The notes under the pieces were generated by a model. It saw only the letters and a list, made by a program, of their open reading frames with translations, did no database searches and was not told the DNA's origin. This document shows positions 35,097 through 44,408 of a stretch of DNA of 64,000 bases, one piece after another. Where the stretch lies: the NCBI RefSeq assembly GCF_024218795.1, contig NZ_CP100400.1, positions 124,001-188,000 of the forward strand, given 5' to 3'. The position numbers were made by a program, and so were the translations under genes. The stretch's first letter is position 1. Every line of letters starts with the position of its first letter. The DNA comes from Halorussus aquaticus. Lineage in GTDB: Archaea > Halobacteriota > Halobacteria > Halobacteriales > Haladaptataceae.

Positions 35097-35906
35097 TCAG
35101 GGCGAGGTGAGACGAGTGGCCTCGTCGCGATACTGTTCGTACAGGTCGAGGCCCCACTCGACCGCCTCGTCGCCCGGGAGTCGTGCGAACACCGCGAGGT
35201 GTCCGTCGTCGGTCAACACCGCCACACCGACCGGCGGCGATAGCTCCTCGGCGACGAACAGTCGAACCGGAATCTCGCGGTCGGTCACGTAGACCTCTCC
35301 ACCTTCGACGATGTCCGAGAACGCGTTCGGCGCGCAGCGTTTCAGGAGTTCCACGTCTGCCGTCTCTACGACGACGTTGATGGTCATCTCGCCCGAATCG
35401 AGTTTCCGAGCGAGAACGTCTAACTTCTCCGCCGAGACTATCGTCGGGAATCCCCTGACGCGGTCGGCCGCACGCACCCAGTCGAAGAGCGTTTCGAGGG
35501 GTGCGTACGGGTTGTCGGTCATGTCCACGATGTCGGCGTCCACGAGGGCGCGGGACGGCGGGTGGTGTTCGCTCGGAAGCGACCGCAGAAGCGGTTTCGC
35601 GTCGTAGAGCCGCGCCGAGACGCGACTCGTGTAGCAGAGCAGTCGGGCGAGTTGCTCGCCCAACGGCGTGAGTTCGTACCCCTCGTCCGTTCGTCGGACC
35701 ACGTCGTATTCGATGAGTTCGGTCGCCCAGTTGTAGACCGTCGACTTCGAGACGCCCATCTCCCGGGCGAGCGTCGGCTTGTACTTCGGACCGTCGCGTA
35801 ACATCTCGACTAACTCCTCGGCTTTCGCCATCGTCCGAATCAAGTCGTCTGTGGATGGCCCGGACGGTGTCACCCCTTTTTCCCGCGGGCCACGTTCCTC
35901 GAACAT
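35097..35906 (-). CDS. Winged-helix transcriptional regulator
   Basis: A 269-residue protein when started at ATG 35906 (MFEERGPREKG); another ATG eight codons upstream is possible. Residues about 25-85 form a winged helix (LVEMLRDGPKYKPTLAREMGVSKSTVYNWATELIE then LTPLGEQLARLL). The C-terminal 180 residues (DVADVELLKRCAPN-like region, GGEVYVTDREIPVRLFV, GVAVLTDDGHLAVFARLPGDEA) look like a phospholipase-D/TrmB-style sensor half seen in many haloarchaeal regulators. It is divergent from the Tat-exported gene at 36047 and may control it. Confidence 0.8.
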   Translation of the reverse strand: MFEERGPREKGVTPSGPSTDDLIRTMAKAEELVEMLRDGPKYKPTLAREMGVSKSTVYNWATELIEYDVVRRTDEGYELTPLGEQLARLLCYTSRVSARLYDAKPLLRSLPSEHHPPSRALVDADIVDMTDNPYAPLETLFDWVRAADRVRGFPTIVSAEKLDVLARKLDSGEMTINVVVETADVELLKRCAPNAFSDIVEGGEVYVTDREIPVRLFVAEELSPPVGVAVLTDDGHLAVFARLPGDEAVEWGLDLYEQYRDEATRLTSP

Positions 35907-36046
35907 ACAACCATAACGAATTAGGTTCAAATAAGGTTTTGTAAGATGAGGAATTTTACAACTTTTGTAGTTGCACGGGGCTACAGGGTCGCAACGAACT
36001 GCAGTGGGGAGCAGACCGTTGATATATTATTTCACCGGATAAATAT
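35907..36046. promoter_or_regulatory. Divergent promoter region with inverted repeats
   Basis: TTGTAA-N11-TTACAA spans 35939-35961 and TGTAG-N10-CTACA spans 35966-35985. GATATATTAT at 36021-36030 is the TATA element of the exported-protein gene, 17-26 nt before ATG 36047. The repeats lie between two divergent starts, where the neighbouring regulator would be expected to bind. Confidence 0.5.
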
Positions 36047-37240
36047 ATGGATGAAATGTTTGGTCGAAATCAAGATTCCGACGAGACGGAGCGACGGACC
36101 GGACGACGGTCGATTCTCAAGGCGAGTGCGGTCGGTCTCGCGACGGTAGCCACGAGCGGAACCGCCGTGACGGCCGCTCGCAACAGGTCGAACGAGGCCT
36201 CCGACGTTCACGCCGCCACCGGCAACGTGAACAGCCCCGTCTCGGAACGACAGCGCCGAACCGTGCGCGAGCGAGCAGTCGCCGACTACGAGCGCAACAC
36301 CGGCGACACCGTAGACGCGGTCCCGGCAGCGCGACCCGAGGCGGGTGGGGAAGGGCCGGACTCGTCCGAAGAGGGAACCGTCGTCGCGTACGCGTACGGA
36401 GTCGATGCCGACGGCGTCGGCCGTTCGTACGTCGGTCTGGCGAGCGAATCCGAGACGGCGCGGGCACAGGCCACCGAAGGCCGAACCGGACCCCGTGCGG
36501 AGGACCTGATTCACGACCGCTTCGAGAACCGAGTCGGCGACATCTCCCGGAGACTCGAAGCGTCCGACGCCGACGTTACTACCCAGAGCGTCGGCGGGAC
36601 CGTCAACGACGTGGAGAACATGGAACAGGTGTACAACACCCAGATAGAGTACGCCAACGACCCGTACGGCGTGGTCAGTTCCACGTATTACTGGCTCCAA
36701 GACACGGCGGGCAACGAGGAGGGGTCGCTCCACGGACTCCACTCGCCGACGACCATCGAGCCGGGCTACCGGGCCTTCGGTAGCTCGTGGAAGAACGAGA
36801 AGGCGTGGAACAAACACCGCTGGGACGAGACCCAGATGGCGTGGCACGACGTCGGCGACGGCTTCTGGAAACCCGCGGGGCCGAGCGACGGCGGTAGCGT
36901 GAGTACCTCCTACAGCATCAGCGCGACCCTCGGGTGGAGTCCCGGCATCACCTTCGGCGTCAACTGGAGCTACAGCGAACCCGCCATGGAGCGGACCGAC
37001 CAGTCCTCCCAGTACAACGGCTACTGTCAGTGGAAGTGGGACGTGCAGGACAAGTGTGACGGCTCGGTTCGAAAGAGTACGCTCGCCATGCAGCCGACGA
37101 GCACGTGCGACATGGAGGATCACGACCCGAGCATGGGCGACAAGGACATCAGCAAGGCCGAGGTCAGAGGTCGGTTCACCGAGGACTGCGACGGGTGGCA
37201 CGAGCAGTGGACCTCGACGACGTTCTACAAGGACACCTGA
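36047..37240 (+). CDS. Tat-exported protein of unknown function
   Basis: A 397-residue protein. The twin-arginine signal RRSILKASAVGLATVATSG (about 20-38) predicts Tat export with cleavage near AVTAA. The mature part is rich in Trp, Tyr, Ser and Gly, with YYWLQDTAGNEEGSLHG, SSWKNEKAWNKHRWDETQ and TLGWSPGITFGVNWSYS. At least four Cys sit near the C-terminus (YCQWKWDVQDKCDG, STCDMED, EDCDGW). This suggests a beta-rich secreted protein with disulfides. ATG 36047 or 36056 (MFGRNQ) could be the start. I do not recognise the family. Confidence 0.7.
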   Translation: MDEMFGRNQDSDETERRTGRRSILKASAVGLATVATSGTAVTAARNRSNEASDVHAATGNVNSPVSERQRRTVRERAVADYERNTGDTVDAVPAARPEAGGEGPDSSEEGTVVAYAYGVDADGVGRSYVGLASESETARAQATEGRTGPRAEDLIHDRFENRVGDISRRLEASDADVTTQSVGGTVNDVENMEQVYNTQIEYANDPYGVVSSTYYWLQDTAGNEEGSLHGLHSPTTIEPGYRAFGSSWKNEKAWNKHRWDETQMAWHDVGDGFWKPAGPSDGGSVSTSYSISATLGWSPGITFGVNWSYSEPAMERTDQSSQYNGYCQWKWDVQDKCDGSVRKSTLAMQPTSTCDMEDHDPSMGDKDISKAEVRGRFTEDCDGWHEQWTSTTFYKDT

Positions 37241-37275
37241 GTCCGCGAGGACCGTTCCTCGCGTCGGGGCCTCGG

Positions 37276-40200
37276 TTACCTGCCCCAGTCGCGGGTCCGC
37301 TTGGGCCGGTCGCCGACCGGTTTCACGTCGAGCGGTTCGTCCTTGGCCGCCAGCGCTTCCAGCGCGGCGGCGGCGCTCGCCTCGGTCGAGAAGTACGTGA
37401 TCTCCTCCTCGACTGCGGTTTCGAGGGCGTCGCGGTTCCGGGTCACGAGCAGGTCCACTTCGCCGCGCTGAATCGCGGTGGTCAGGTCGTCGAACTCCGC
37501 GACGTCGTAGTACTCCTCGAACCCGTCCACACTGAGGTCCACGACTGCGGTTCCGCCCTCGGGAATCGGCTTGCCGGTCGAGTCCTGAGCCTTGTCGTAG
37601 GCCTTGCCGAAGGTGTCGGCGGTGCCCATGACCTCGCCCGTGGACTTCATCTCCGGGCCGAGACGGGGGTCGCTCCCCGGCAGGCGGTCGAAGGGGAGGA
37701 CGACCTCCTTGACGCTGACCTGCTCGGGAATCTGCTCCTGTGCTTCGAGGTCGGCCAGCGACTCGCCCGCCATCACCTTCGCGGCGAGTTTGGCGATGGG
37801 GACGCCGGTCGCCTTCGAGACGAACGGGACCGTCCGCGAGGAGCGCGGGTTGGCTTCGAGGACGTACACCTCGCCGTCCTGCACCGCGAGTTGGACGTTC
37901 AGCAGGCCCACGGTGTCGAGCGCCACCGCGATGTCCTCGACGACTTCGCGGACCCGACCCAGCGTCTCGTCGTCCAGCGCGCGGGTCGGAATCATGCAGG
38001 CCGAGTCGCCGGAGTGGACCCCGGCGGACTCGACGTGTTCCATCACGCCGCCGATTAGCACGTCGTCGCCATCCGCCACGGCGTCCACGTCGAGTTCGAC
38101 CGCGTCCGCGAGGAACTCGTCCACGAGGATGGGCTTGTCGGGCGAGACCCTGACGGCCTCCTCGATGTACTCCTTGAGTTCCTCGTCGTCGTGGACCACG
38201 TCCATCGCCCGGCCGCCCAGCACGTAGGAGGGACGGACCAGCACCGGGTAGCCGATGTCGTGAGCGAGGTCGAGGGCCTCGGCCTCGCTGGTCGCGGTGC
38301 CGCCCTCGGGTTGGGCGATGCCGAGGTCGTCCATCAGGCGGTTGAACCGGTCGCGGTCCTCCGCGAGGTCCATCGCCTCGACCGTGGTGCCCAGAATCTC
38401 GCAGTCGAGACCCCGGCGCTCGATTTCGGTTTCGAGCGGTTCGCCGATGTCCACCGAGGTCTGGCCGCCGAACTGGACCATCACGCCGTCGGCGTTGGTT
38501 GTCTCGATGACGTCCGCGACTTCCTCGGCCGTAATCGGCTCGAAGAACAGGCCGTCGGAGGTGTCGTAGTCTGTCGAGACCGTCTCGGGGTTGTTGTTCA
38601 CCACGTGGGCCTCGATGCCCTGCTCGCGGAGCGCGCGGACCGCGTGGACCGAGCAGTAGTCGAACTCGACGCCCTGTCCGATGCGGATGGGACCGCCGCC
38701 GACCACGACGACGCTCTCGACGTCCCTGTCTACCTGCACCTCGTCGCGGCCGAGTCCCGCGCCGGGACTGCGCGAGGAGTAGTAGTACGGCGTCGAAGCC
38801 GCGAACTCGCCCGCACAGGTGTCCACCTGCTTGAAGTCGCGCTCGGGCGCGGTGGCCTCCACGTCGTCGATGGTCGCGCTGGCGCCGCTCGAACTCCGCG
38901 GGGCGGCGTTCGCCGCGCTCTCGGTTTCGCCGCCTGCGACCGCGGCGACCTGCTGGTTCGTGAAGCCGGTCTCGGCCGCCCGCTCGAAGTTCCCTTCCTG
39001 AGCGGCGACGACGGCCTCGGCGACGTTCTCGTAGCGCTCGACGTACCACTCGTAGATGCCGGTCAGGTCCACCACGTCCTCGACGGTGTAGCCGCGCTCG
39101 AACGCCTCGAACATGGCGTACGGGCGGTCGGGCGTCGGCGCTTCGAGGTAGTCGGTTTCGAGGGTCTCGTCGTCGACCTCGGCCCAGTCCACGCCGGGTT
39201 CGTACTCCGAGGAGCGCAGGGCCTTGAGGAGCGACTCCTCGAAGGTCCGGCCGATGGCCATCGCCTCGCCGGTCGATTTCATCGCGGTACCGAGTTCGAA
39301 GTCCACGTCCGGGAACTTGTCCTTGGGCCAGCGCGGGACCTTCGTGACCACGTAGTCGATGGCCGGTTCGAAGGCCGCGGTGGTCTGGCCGGTAATCTCG
39401 TTCTCTATCTCGTGGAGGCGCTTGCCGAGCGCGACCTTCGCGGTCACGCGGGCGATGGGGTAGCCGGTCGCCTTCGAGGCGAGCGCGGAAGACCGGGAGA
39501 CGCGGGGATTGACCTCCACGACGCGGTACTCCCCGCCGGGGGTGCCGTCGTCGCGCCACGCGAACTGGATGTTACACCCGCCCTGAATCCCCAAGTCGCG
39601 GATGACTTCGAGCGCGGCGTCGCGCATCTCTTGGTGGCCGTCGTCCGGGATGACCTGCGAGGGCGTCACGACCGTGGACTCGCCGGTGTGGATGCCCATC
39701 GGGTCGATGTTCTCCATGTTGCAGATGATGATGGTCGAGTCGCCCGCGTCGCGCATGACCTCGTACTCCAGTTCGACCCATCCGGCGATGGACTCGGTGA
39801 TGAGGACCTCGCTGTTGCGCGAGAGGCGCAGGCCCTTGCGGACGCGCTCGACGAGTTCGTCCATGTCGGAGACGACGCCCGACCCCGACCCGCCGAGGGT
39901 GTAGGTCGTCCGGGCGATAACGGGCAGACCGCCGACTTCCTCGACCGCGGCCTCGACGCGTTCGCGGAGGTCGTCCTCGGTCAACTCGGCGACCGTCTCG
40001 CCCTCGTCGTCGCCGTCGCCGTCGTTCAGCGAGATGGTGGTCGAGCGCGCGACGGGTTGGTCCAGTTCGTGCATGCGCTGGCGGAACAGGTCGCGGTCCT
40101 CGGTGGCGTAGATGGTCTCCAGCGGCGTGCCCATGATGTCCACGTCGTACTCCTCCAAGACGCCCTCCTCGGAGAGTTCCGCGGTGACGTTCAGGCCGGT

Positions 40201-40485
40201 CTGGCCGCCCAGTCCCGCGATGACGCCGTCCGGCTTCTCCTTCCGGATAATCTCGGCGATGGCCTCGGTCGTGATGGGTTCGATGTACACCTCGTCGGCC
40301 ATCTCCGGGTCGGTCATGATGGTCGCCGGATTCGAGTTGACCAGCACGACTCGCGCACCCTCCTCCTGTAGCGCACGGCAGGCCTGCGCGCCGGAGTAGT
40401 CGAACTCTGCGGCCTGTCCGATCTGGATCGGTCCGCTACCGATGAGCAGGATGGTCCGTCCGTCGCCTGCGTTGTCGTCGGTCAT
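37276..40485 (-). CDS. carB: Carbamoyl-phosphate synthase large subunit
   Basis: A 1069-residue enzyme that makes carbamoyl phosphate from bicarbonate, ammonia and two ATP for pyrimidine and arginine synthesis. Two homologous halves are visible: GSGPIQIGQAAEFDYSG in the first and GGGPIRIGQGVEFDYC in the second, each followed by an ATP-grasp domain. The C-terminal MGS-like allosteric domain starts near GTADTFGKAYDKAQ. A spacer between halves (about 550-600) is Ala/Ser/Thr-rich. ATG 40485 (MTDDNAGDG) is preferred to a longer frame. CarA is not in the window. TTTATTAC (minus strand, about 40513-40520) is a fitting TATA. Confidence 0.96.
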   Translation of the reverse strand: MTDDNAGDGRTILLIGSGPIQIGQAAEFDYSGAQACRALQEEGARVVLVNSNPATIMTDPEMADEVYIEPITTEAIAEIIRKEKPDGVIAGLGGQTGLNVTAELSEEGVLEEYDVDIMGTPLETIYATEDRDLFRQRMHELDQPVARSTTISLNDGDGDDEGETVAELTEDDLRERVEAAVEEVGGLPVIARTTYTLGGSGSGVVSDMDELVERVRKGLRLSRNSEVLITESIAGWVELEYEVMRDAGDSTIIICNMENIDPMGIHTGESTVVTPSQVIPDDGHQEMRDAALEVIRDLGIQGGCNIQFAWRDDGTPGGEYRVVEVNPRVSRSSALASKATGYPIARVTAKVALGKRLHEIENEITGQTTAAFEPAIDYVVTKVPRWPKDKFPDVDFELGTAMKSTGEAMAIGRTFEESLLKALRSSEYEPGVDWAEVDDETLETDYLEAPTPDRPYAMFEAFERGYTVEDVVDLTGIYEWYVERYENVAEAVVAAQEGNFERAAETGFTNQQVAAVAGGETESAANAAPRSSSGASATIDDVEATAPERDFKQVDTCAGEFAASTPYYYSSRSPGAGLGRDEVQVDRDVESVVVVGGGPIRIGQGVEFDYCSVHAVRALREQGIEAHVVNNNPETVSTDYDTSDGLFFEPITAEEVADVIETTNADGVMVQFGGQTSVDIGEPLETEIERRGLDCEILGTTVEAMDLAEDRDRFNRLMDDLGIAQPEGGTATSEAEALDLAHDIGYPVLVRPSYVLGGRAMDVVHDDEELKEYIEEAVRVSPDKPILVDEFLADAVELDVDAVADGDDVLIGGVMEHVESAGVHSGDSACMIPTRALDDETLGRVREVVEDIAVALDTVGLLNVQLAVQDGEVYVLEANPRSSRTVPFVSKATGVPIAKLAAKVMAGESLADLEAQEQIPEQVSVKEVVLPFDRLPGSDPRLGPEMKSTGEVMGTADTFGKAYDKAQDSTGKPIPEGGTAVVDLSVDGFEEYYDVAEFDDLTTAIQRGEVDLLVTRNRDALETAVEEEITYFSTEASAAAALEALAAKDEPLDVKPVGDRPKRTRDWGR

Positions 40486-40721
40486 TGGTTGGTAGTGTGG
40501 AGTTCGCTCATCGTAATAAATCCGGCGATGGATTACGACTTCCGAAACGAGATTTCGAAATTCGAATTTGGCACCGGTTCCCACGCGCCGCGACGGTCCG
40601 AGACCGCGTCTCGGCGAGACGGACTCGGGAGAAGCGGAGAGACGGACGCCCTGACTGTCGTCGAGAGCGAACCCTGAGAAACGGGGGCGAATAGCACACC
40701 CTCCGACGACCACAACCGCTT

Positions 40722-40735
40722 TGACTGCCCAGTCA
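40722..40735. promoter_or_regulatory. Palindromic operator candidate for the TetR regulator
   Basis: TGACT-GCCC-AGTCA (40722-40735), followed by a further half site GTCAG, lies 28-41 nt upstream of the TetR-family gene. This is the kind of palindrome TetR regulators bind to repress themselves and the co-transcribed pump. CarB is divergent and starts 237 nt away. Confidence 0.55.
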
Positions 40736-40762
40736 GTCAGTTACGGTAGTTACTCGATTCGC

Positions 40763-41368
40763 ATGTCGGACGAATCCCCCACCGACGACATCATGGAGGC
40801 GACCTACAGGGCGCTCTGCAGACACGGCTACGCGGACGTGACGATGGAGGACATCGCCGCCGAGTCCGAGAAGAGCAAGTCCGCGTTCCACTACCACTAC
40901 GACAGCAAGCACGCCCTGCTGCTCGCGTTCCTCGACGACCTGCTGGAGTCGTTCACCGCGCGGCTCGACGCGGTCGAGGGCGAGACGCCGCGCGACCGCC
41001 TGCTCGGCATTCTCGACGCGGTACTCGAATCGTCGGCGGAGTCCCCGAACCGGGAGTTCAAGACCGCTGTGCTGGAGATGAAGGCGCAGGGTCCCTACGA
41101 CGAGGCGTTCCGCGCTCGCCTCGACGACTTCGACCGGGCGCTCCGCGACCGCTTCGCCGCGGTCCTCGCGGCGGGCGTCGATTCGGGCGACTTCCGGGCG
41201 GACCTCGACGCCGAGGAGACGGCGGACTTCCTCGTGACGGTCTGCAACGGCGCGCAGACCCGCAGCGTCGCGGTCGGTCGGTCCACCGAACGGACCCGGC
41301 GCACGCTCGAACGCTACGTCGAGTCGAACGTACTCGCCACCGATTCCTTCGCGGAGGCCGAACGGTGA
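40763..41368 (+). CDS. TetR-family transcriptional regulator
   Basis: A 201-residue regulator. The N-terminal helix-turn-helix is HGYADVTMEDIAAESEKSKSAFHYHYDSKHALL, a textbook TetR pattern. The C-terminal ligand-binding domain is all-helical (about 60-195). It overlaps the MATE pump gene by 4 nt (GTGA at 41365), so it most likely senses the pump's substrate and represses the operon. Confidence 0.9.
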   Translation: MSDESPTDDIMEATYRALCRHGYADVTMEDIAAESEKSKSAFHYHYDSKHALLLAFLDDLLESFTARLDAVEGETPRDRLLGILDAVLESSAESPNREFKTAVLEMKAQGPYDEAFRARLDDFDRALRDRFAAVLAAGVDSGDFRADLDAEETADFLVTVCNGAQTRSVAVGRSTERTRRTLERYVESNVLATDSFAEAER

Positions 41369-42795
41369 GCGTCCGCGACCGACTCGCGCAGACGCGACGG
41401 CTCCTCGCGCGTGCGTTCGACCAAGAGAGCCTCGACCTCACGGAGGGCGGCATCGCACAACCGCTCGTCCTGCTCTCGATTCCCATCGTCGTCACCAACC
41501 TGTTCCAGACCGCGTACAACCTCGCCGACACCTTCTGGGTCGGTCAGTACAGTACCGAAGCGCTCGCGGCCATCAGCTTCGGGTTCCCGATGGTGTTCCT
41601 GCTCATCTCGCTGGGGATGGGGCTGTCGGTCGCGGGCAGCGTCATGGTCGCCCAGAACGTCGGCGCGGGCAACGAACGCGACGCCGAGTACGCCGCGTCC
41701 CAGACCGTCGCGTTCGCCGTCGTCGTCTCGATACTGCTGGGGGTCGCCGGGTACTTCGTCGTCGACGACCTCCTGCTGTTCTTCGGGGCCGAACCCGACG
41801 TCTACCCGCTGGCGGTCGCCTACATGCGGGTCATCTCGCTCGGATTGGTGTTCATGTTCGGCTTCCTGATGTTCATCTCGCTGATGCGGGGCTACGGCGA
41901 CACCGTGACGCCGATGGTCGTGATGTTCTTCTCGGTCCTGCTCAACATCGTCCTCGACCCGTTCCTCATCTTCGGCTGGTGGGTGTTCCCGCGGATGGGT
42001 CTCGAAGGCGCGGCGTACGCCACCATCTTCTCGCGCGCGCTCGCCTTCGTGGCCGGACTCGGTATCATGTTCGCCGGAATCCGCGGCGTCGAAATCAACC
42101 TCCGAGACATGCGGCCCAACTTCGAGTTCGCCAAGCGGATCGTCCGCATCGGTCTCCCGGCGTCGGTGGAGGGCACCGGCCGCGCGCTCTCCATCAACCT
42201 CATGCTGCTGGTCGTGGGGATGTTCTCGACGCCGGTCGTCGCGGCGTTCGGTATCGGCACGAGGGTGCTCTCGGTCGTCTTCATGCCCGCCATCGCGGTC
42301 GCGCGCGGCGTCGAGACCATGTCCGGCCAGAACGTCGGCGCGAACAACTACGACCGCGCGGCCGCGACGAGCCTGTTCGCCGCGAAGGCGATGTTCGTCG
42401 TCCTCTCGGCGGTCGGCGTCGTCGGCTGGCTCTGGGCCGAACCCATCGTCGGGGTGTTCACCACCGACGCGGACGTGGTTGCCATCGGCGCGACATTCAT
42501 GCGCTACGTCGCGCCGACCTTCGGCTTCATGGGTATCATGCGCGCCTACAACGGGAGTTTCCGCGGCGCGGGCAAGACGCTCACTGCCGCCGCCATCTCG
42601 GTGGGGGCGTTCGGCGTCCTCCGCCTCCCGCTGGCGTGGTTCGGCGCGCGAGCGCTCGGGTCCGACGGCATCTGGCTCTCGTTCGCCCTCACGAACGTCG
42701 TGGGCGCGTCGGTCGCGTACGTCTGGTTCCAGCGCGGGACGTGGCGCGACGCCGACCTCACTCGCGGACCCGGACCCGCCCCGGGCGACGACTGA
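41365..42795 (+). CDS. MATE-family multidrug efflux protein
   Basis: A 476-residue transporter with about twelve hydrophobic helices in two repeats. The N-repeat has QTAYNLADTFWVGQYSTEALAA and the C-repeat GQNVGANNYDRAA, typical of MATE exporters (cation-coupled drug efflux). The GTG start overlaps the TetR stop and follows GGAGG at 41353-41357. Substrate unknown. Confidence 0.92.
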   Translation: MSVRDRLAQTRRLLARAFDQESLDLTEGGIAQPLVLLSIPIVVTNLFQTAYNLADTFWVGQYSTEALAAISFGFPMVFLLISLGMGLSVAGSVMVAQNVGAGNERDAEYAASQTVAFAVVVSILLGVAGYFVVDDLLLFFGAEPDVYPLAVAYMRVISLGLVFMFGFLMFISLMRGYGDTVTPMVVMFFSVLLNIVLDPFLIFGWWVFPRMGLEGAAYATIFSRALAFVAGLGIMFAGIRGVEINLRDMRPNFEFAKRIVRIGLPASVEGTGRALSINLMLLVVGMFSTPVVAAFGIGTRVLSVVFMPAIAVARGVETMSGQNVGANNYDRAAATSLFAAKAMFVVLSAVGVVGWLWAEPIVGVFTTDADVVAIGATFMRYVAPTFGFMGIMRAYNGSFRGAGKTLTAAAISVGAFGVLRLPLAWFGARALGSDGIWLSFALTNVVGASVAYVWFQRGTWRDADLTRGPGPAPGDD

Positions 42796-42890
42796 CTGAC
42801 GACTGACGGTCGGTTCGCCCGGCGTCACGCTGCGCGAACTGCGGCGAACTATCGAAGACGGTTTTACCTACCCCCCGCAATTCCCAACCA

Positions 42891-43475
42891 ATGAGTACGG
42901 ACGACACGGCATCCGACGCCAGCACGCCCACGCCGGAGGACCACGAGAACGCGCGCCAGCACGTCGTCGCGGTGAACGCGGACGACGAGGCACAGGAGAC
43001 GGTCAACCGACTCGAAGCCCACACGGGCGACGGAATCCGCCACCGAGCGTTCACGTCGCTCGTGTTCGACGGTGACGGCAACATCCTGCTGGCCCAGCGC
43101 GCCCCCGACAAACGCCTCTGGGGCACGTGGTGGGACGGCACCGTGGCCTCCCATCCCGTGCAGGGACAGAGTCAGGAGGAGGCCACCCGCCAGCGCCTCG
43201 AAGAGGAACTGGGCGTCACCCCCGACCAGTACGACGACCTGCGCGTCACCGACCGGTTCGAGTACAAGCGCTACTTCGAGAACGCGGGCGTGGAACACGA
43301 GGTCTGTGCGGTCCTCAAACTCACGCTGGACGACCTCTCGCTCGACCCCGACGAGGAGGAGGTCGCCGGGCTGATGTGGGTCCCCTACGAGCGCCTCCAC
43401 GAGCATCCCGAGTGGTACCGCCAACTGCGACTCTGCCCGTGGTTCCAGATCGCGATGCGGCGGGACTTCGAGTAG
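42891..43475 (+). CDS. idi: Type I isopentenyl-diphosphate isomerase-like NUDIX protein
   Basis: A 194-residue protein of the type I IPP isomerase/NUDIX family, which interconverts IPP and DMAPP for archaeal lipid synthesis. Metal-ligand positions are kept: AHTGD (His44), RHRAF (His51), SHP (His88) and EHE (Glu135, Glu137). The usual catalytic Cys before that His is Ala86 in GTVASHP. Haloarchaeal members appear to share this change, so activity may be altered or use another acid, or a type II enzyme may serve instead. TATA-like GGTTTTACC lies about 32 nt upstream. Confidence 0.85.
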   Translation: MSTDDTASDASTPTPEDHENARQHVVAVNADDEAQETVNRLEAHTGDGIRHRAFTSLVFDGDGNILLAQRAPDKRLWGTWWDGTVASHPVQGQSQEEATRQRLEEELGVTPDQYDDLRVTDRFEYKRYFENAGVEHEVCAVLKLTLDDLSLDPDEEEVAGLMWVPYERLHEHPEWYRQLRLCPWFQIAMRRDFE

Positions 43476-43573
43476 AACTGCAGTTCTTCGACGTTCTGTC
43501 GGTTACTCGCCGCCGGATGTGAAATCGGTCACTCGTCGAGCGGGAGTCAGCTATTCGCCGGGTGTCGGTGCGA

Positions 43574-44233
43574 TTATTCGTCTCGTGAAGCCAGTCCGGC
43601 CAGATGCCCGGCCTCTTCCACGATTATCCGCTCGGCACCCAACTTCGCGGCGTTCTCGCTCCCCGGCAGGCAGAAGACGACCACGCCGTCGGCGACTCCC
43701 GCAGTGGCGCGCGTGCCGACGATCTTCGTGCCGATGTCCTCGAACGAGAGCGACCGGAACAGTTCGCCGAACCCGGGCAACTCCTTGTCGAACAGTTGGC
43801 GCGCCGCCTCGATGGTCACGTCGTCGGGTGTCACGCCGGTCCCACCGGTCGTGACGACGACGTCCACGTCGTCCCGGGAGACCAGTCCGTCGAGCGACCC
43901 CTGCACCCCGTCGTAGCTGTCGCCGATGAGGTCGCGGCTGACCACTTTGTGACCCTCGTCTTCGAGTACCTCGACGATTGCATCGCCCGCGGGGTCGTCC
44001 GAGAGACTCCGCGAGGACGAGACGGTGACGACCGCCACGCCGAGCGAGTCCACGTCGTGGGCGTGATGGTCGTGGTCCGCGCTGTCGGCGTCGTCTCCGT
44101 GACCGCCGTCCCCGTGGCCGTCCTCGCCCCGAGCGCCCTCCTCGTCGTCGCGGGCACCCTCGGACGATTCGGCCGGGTCTCGGTCGTCCTCGTCGTGTCC
44201 GCGCCGCGTGTCGCGCGATTGGAAATCGACCAT
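43574..44233 (-). CDS. moaB: MoaB/MogA-like molybdopterin-biosynthesis protein with His/Asp-rich N-terminus
   Basis: A 219-residue protein. The C-terminal domain (about 63-219) is MoaB/MogA: VAVVTVSSSRSLSDDPAG, VVVTTGGTGVTPDDVT, FCLPGSENAAKLG. This family adenylylates molybdopterin before molybdenum insertion. The first 62 residues are an extreme Asp/Glu/Gly/His segment with HGDGGHGDDADSADHDHHAH. That may store or deliver a metal, by analogy with His-rich Ni or Zn chaperones. ATG 44233 is the only start that keeps the segment; an internal start near DVDSLGVAV is possible. Confidence 0.85.
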   Translation of the reverse strand: MVDFQSRDTRRGHDEDDRDPAESSEGARDDEEGARGEDGHGDGGHGDDADSADHDHHAHDVDSLGVAVVTVSSSRSLSDDPAGDAIVEVLEDEGHKVVSRDLIGDSYDGVQGSLDGLVSRDDVDVVVTTGGTGVTPDDVTIEAARQLFDKELPGFGELFRSLSFEDIGTKIVGTRATAGVADGVVVFCLPGSENAAKLGAERIIVEEAGHLAGLASRDE

Positions 44234-44408
44234 GCGTGAGTATTTGACAGACAGCCCCTTAAATCAACGCCGTGAGCGCCTCTCCTGTCGCTCTTCTAAC
44301 TCCTCTCGAAAACGCCGACGCCGGGAATACTGCGAAGTCGTCCGGACAGACCCCGAAACCTCGGCCGCTTGAGGTACAGTTTTACCCCGCGAAACCCACG
44401 TCGTAGGT

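Noticed and set aside
36032..39559. 1175-residue minus-strand frame
   Set aside because: Out-of-frame shadow of carB and the exported-protein gene; extremely Arg-rich and without domains.
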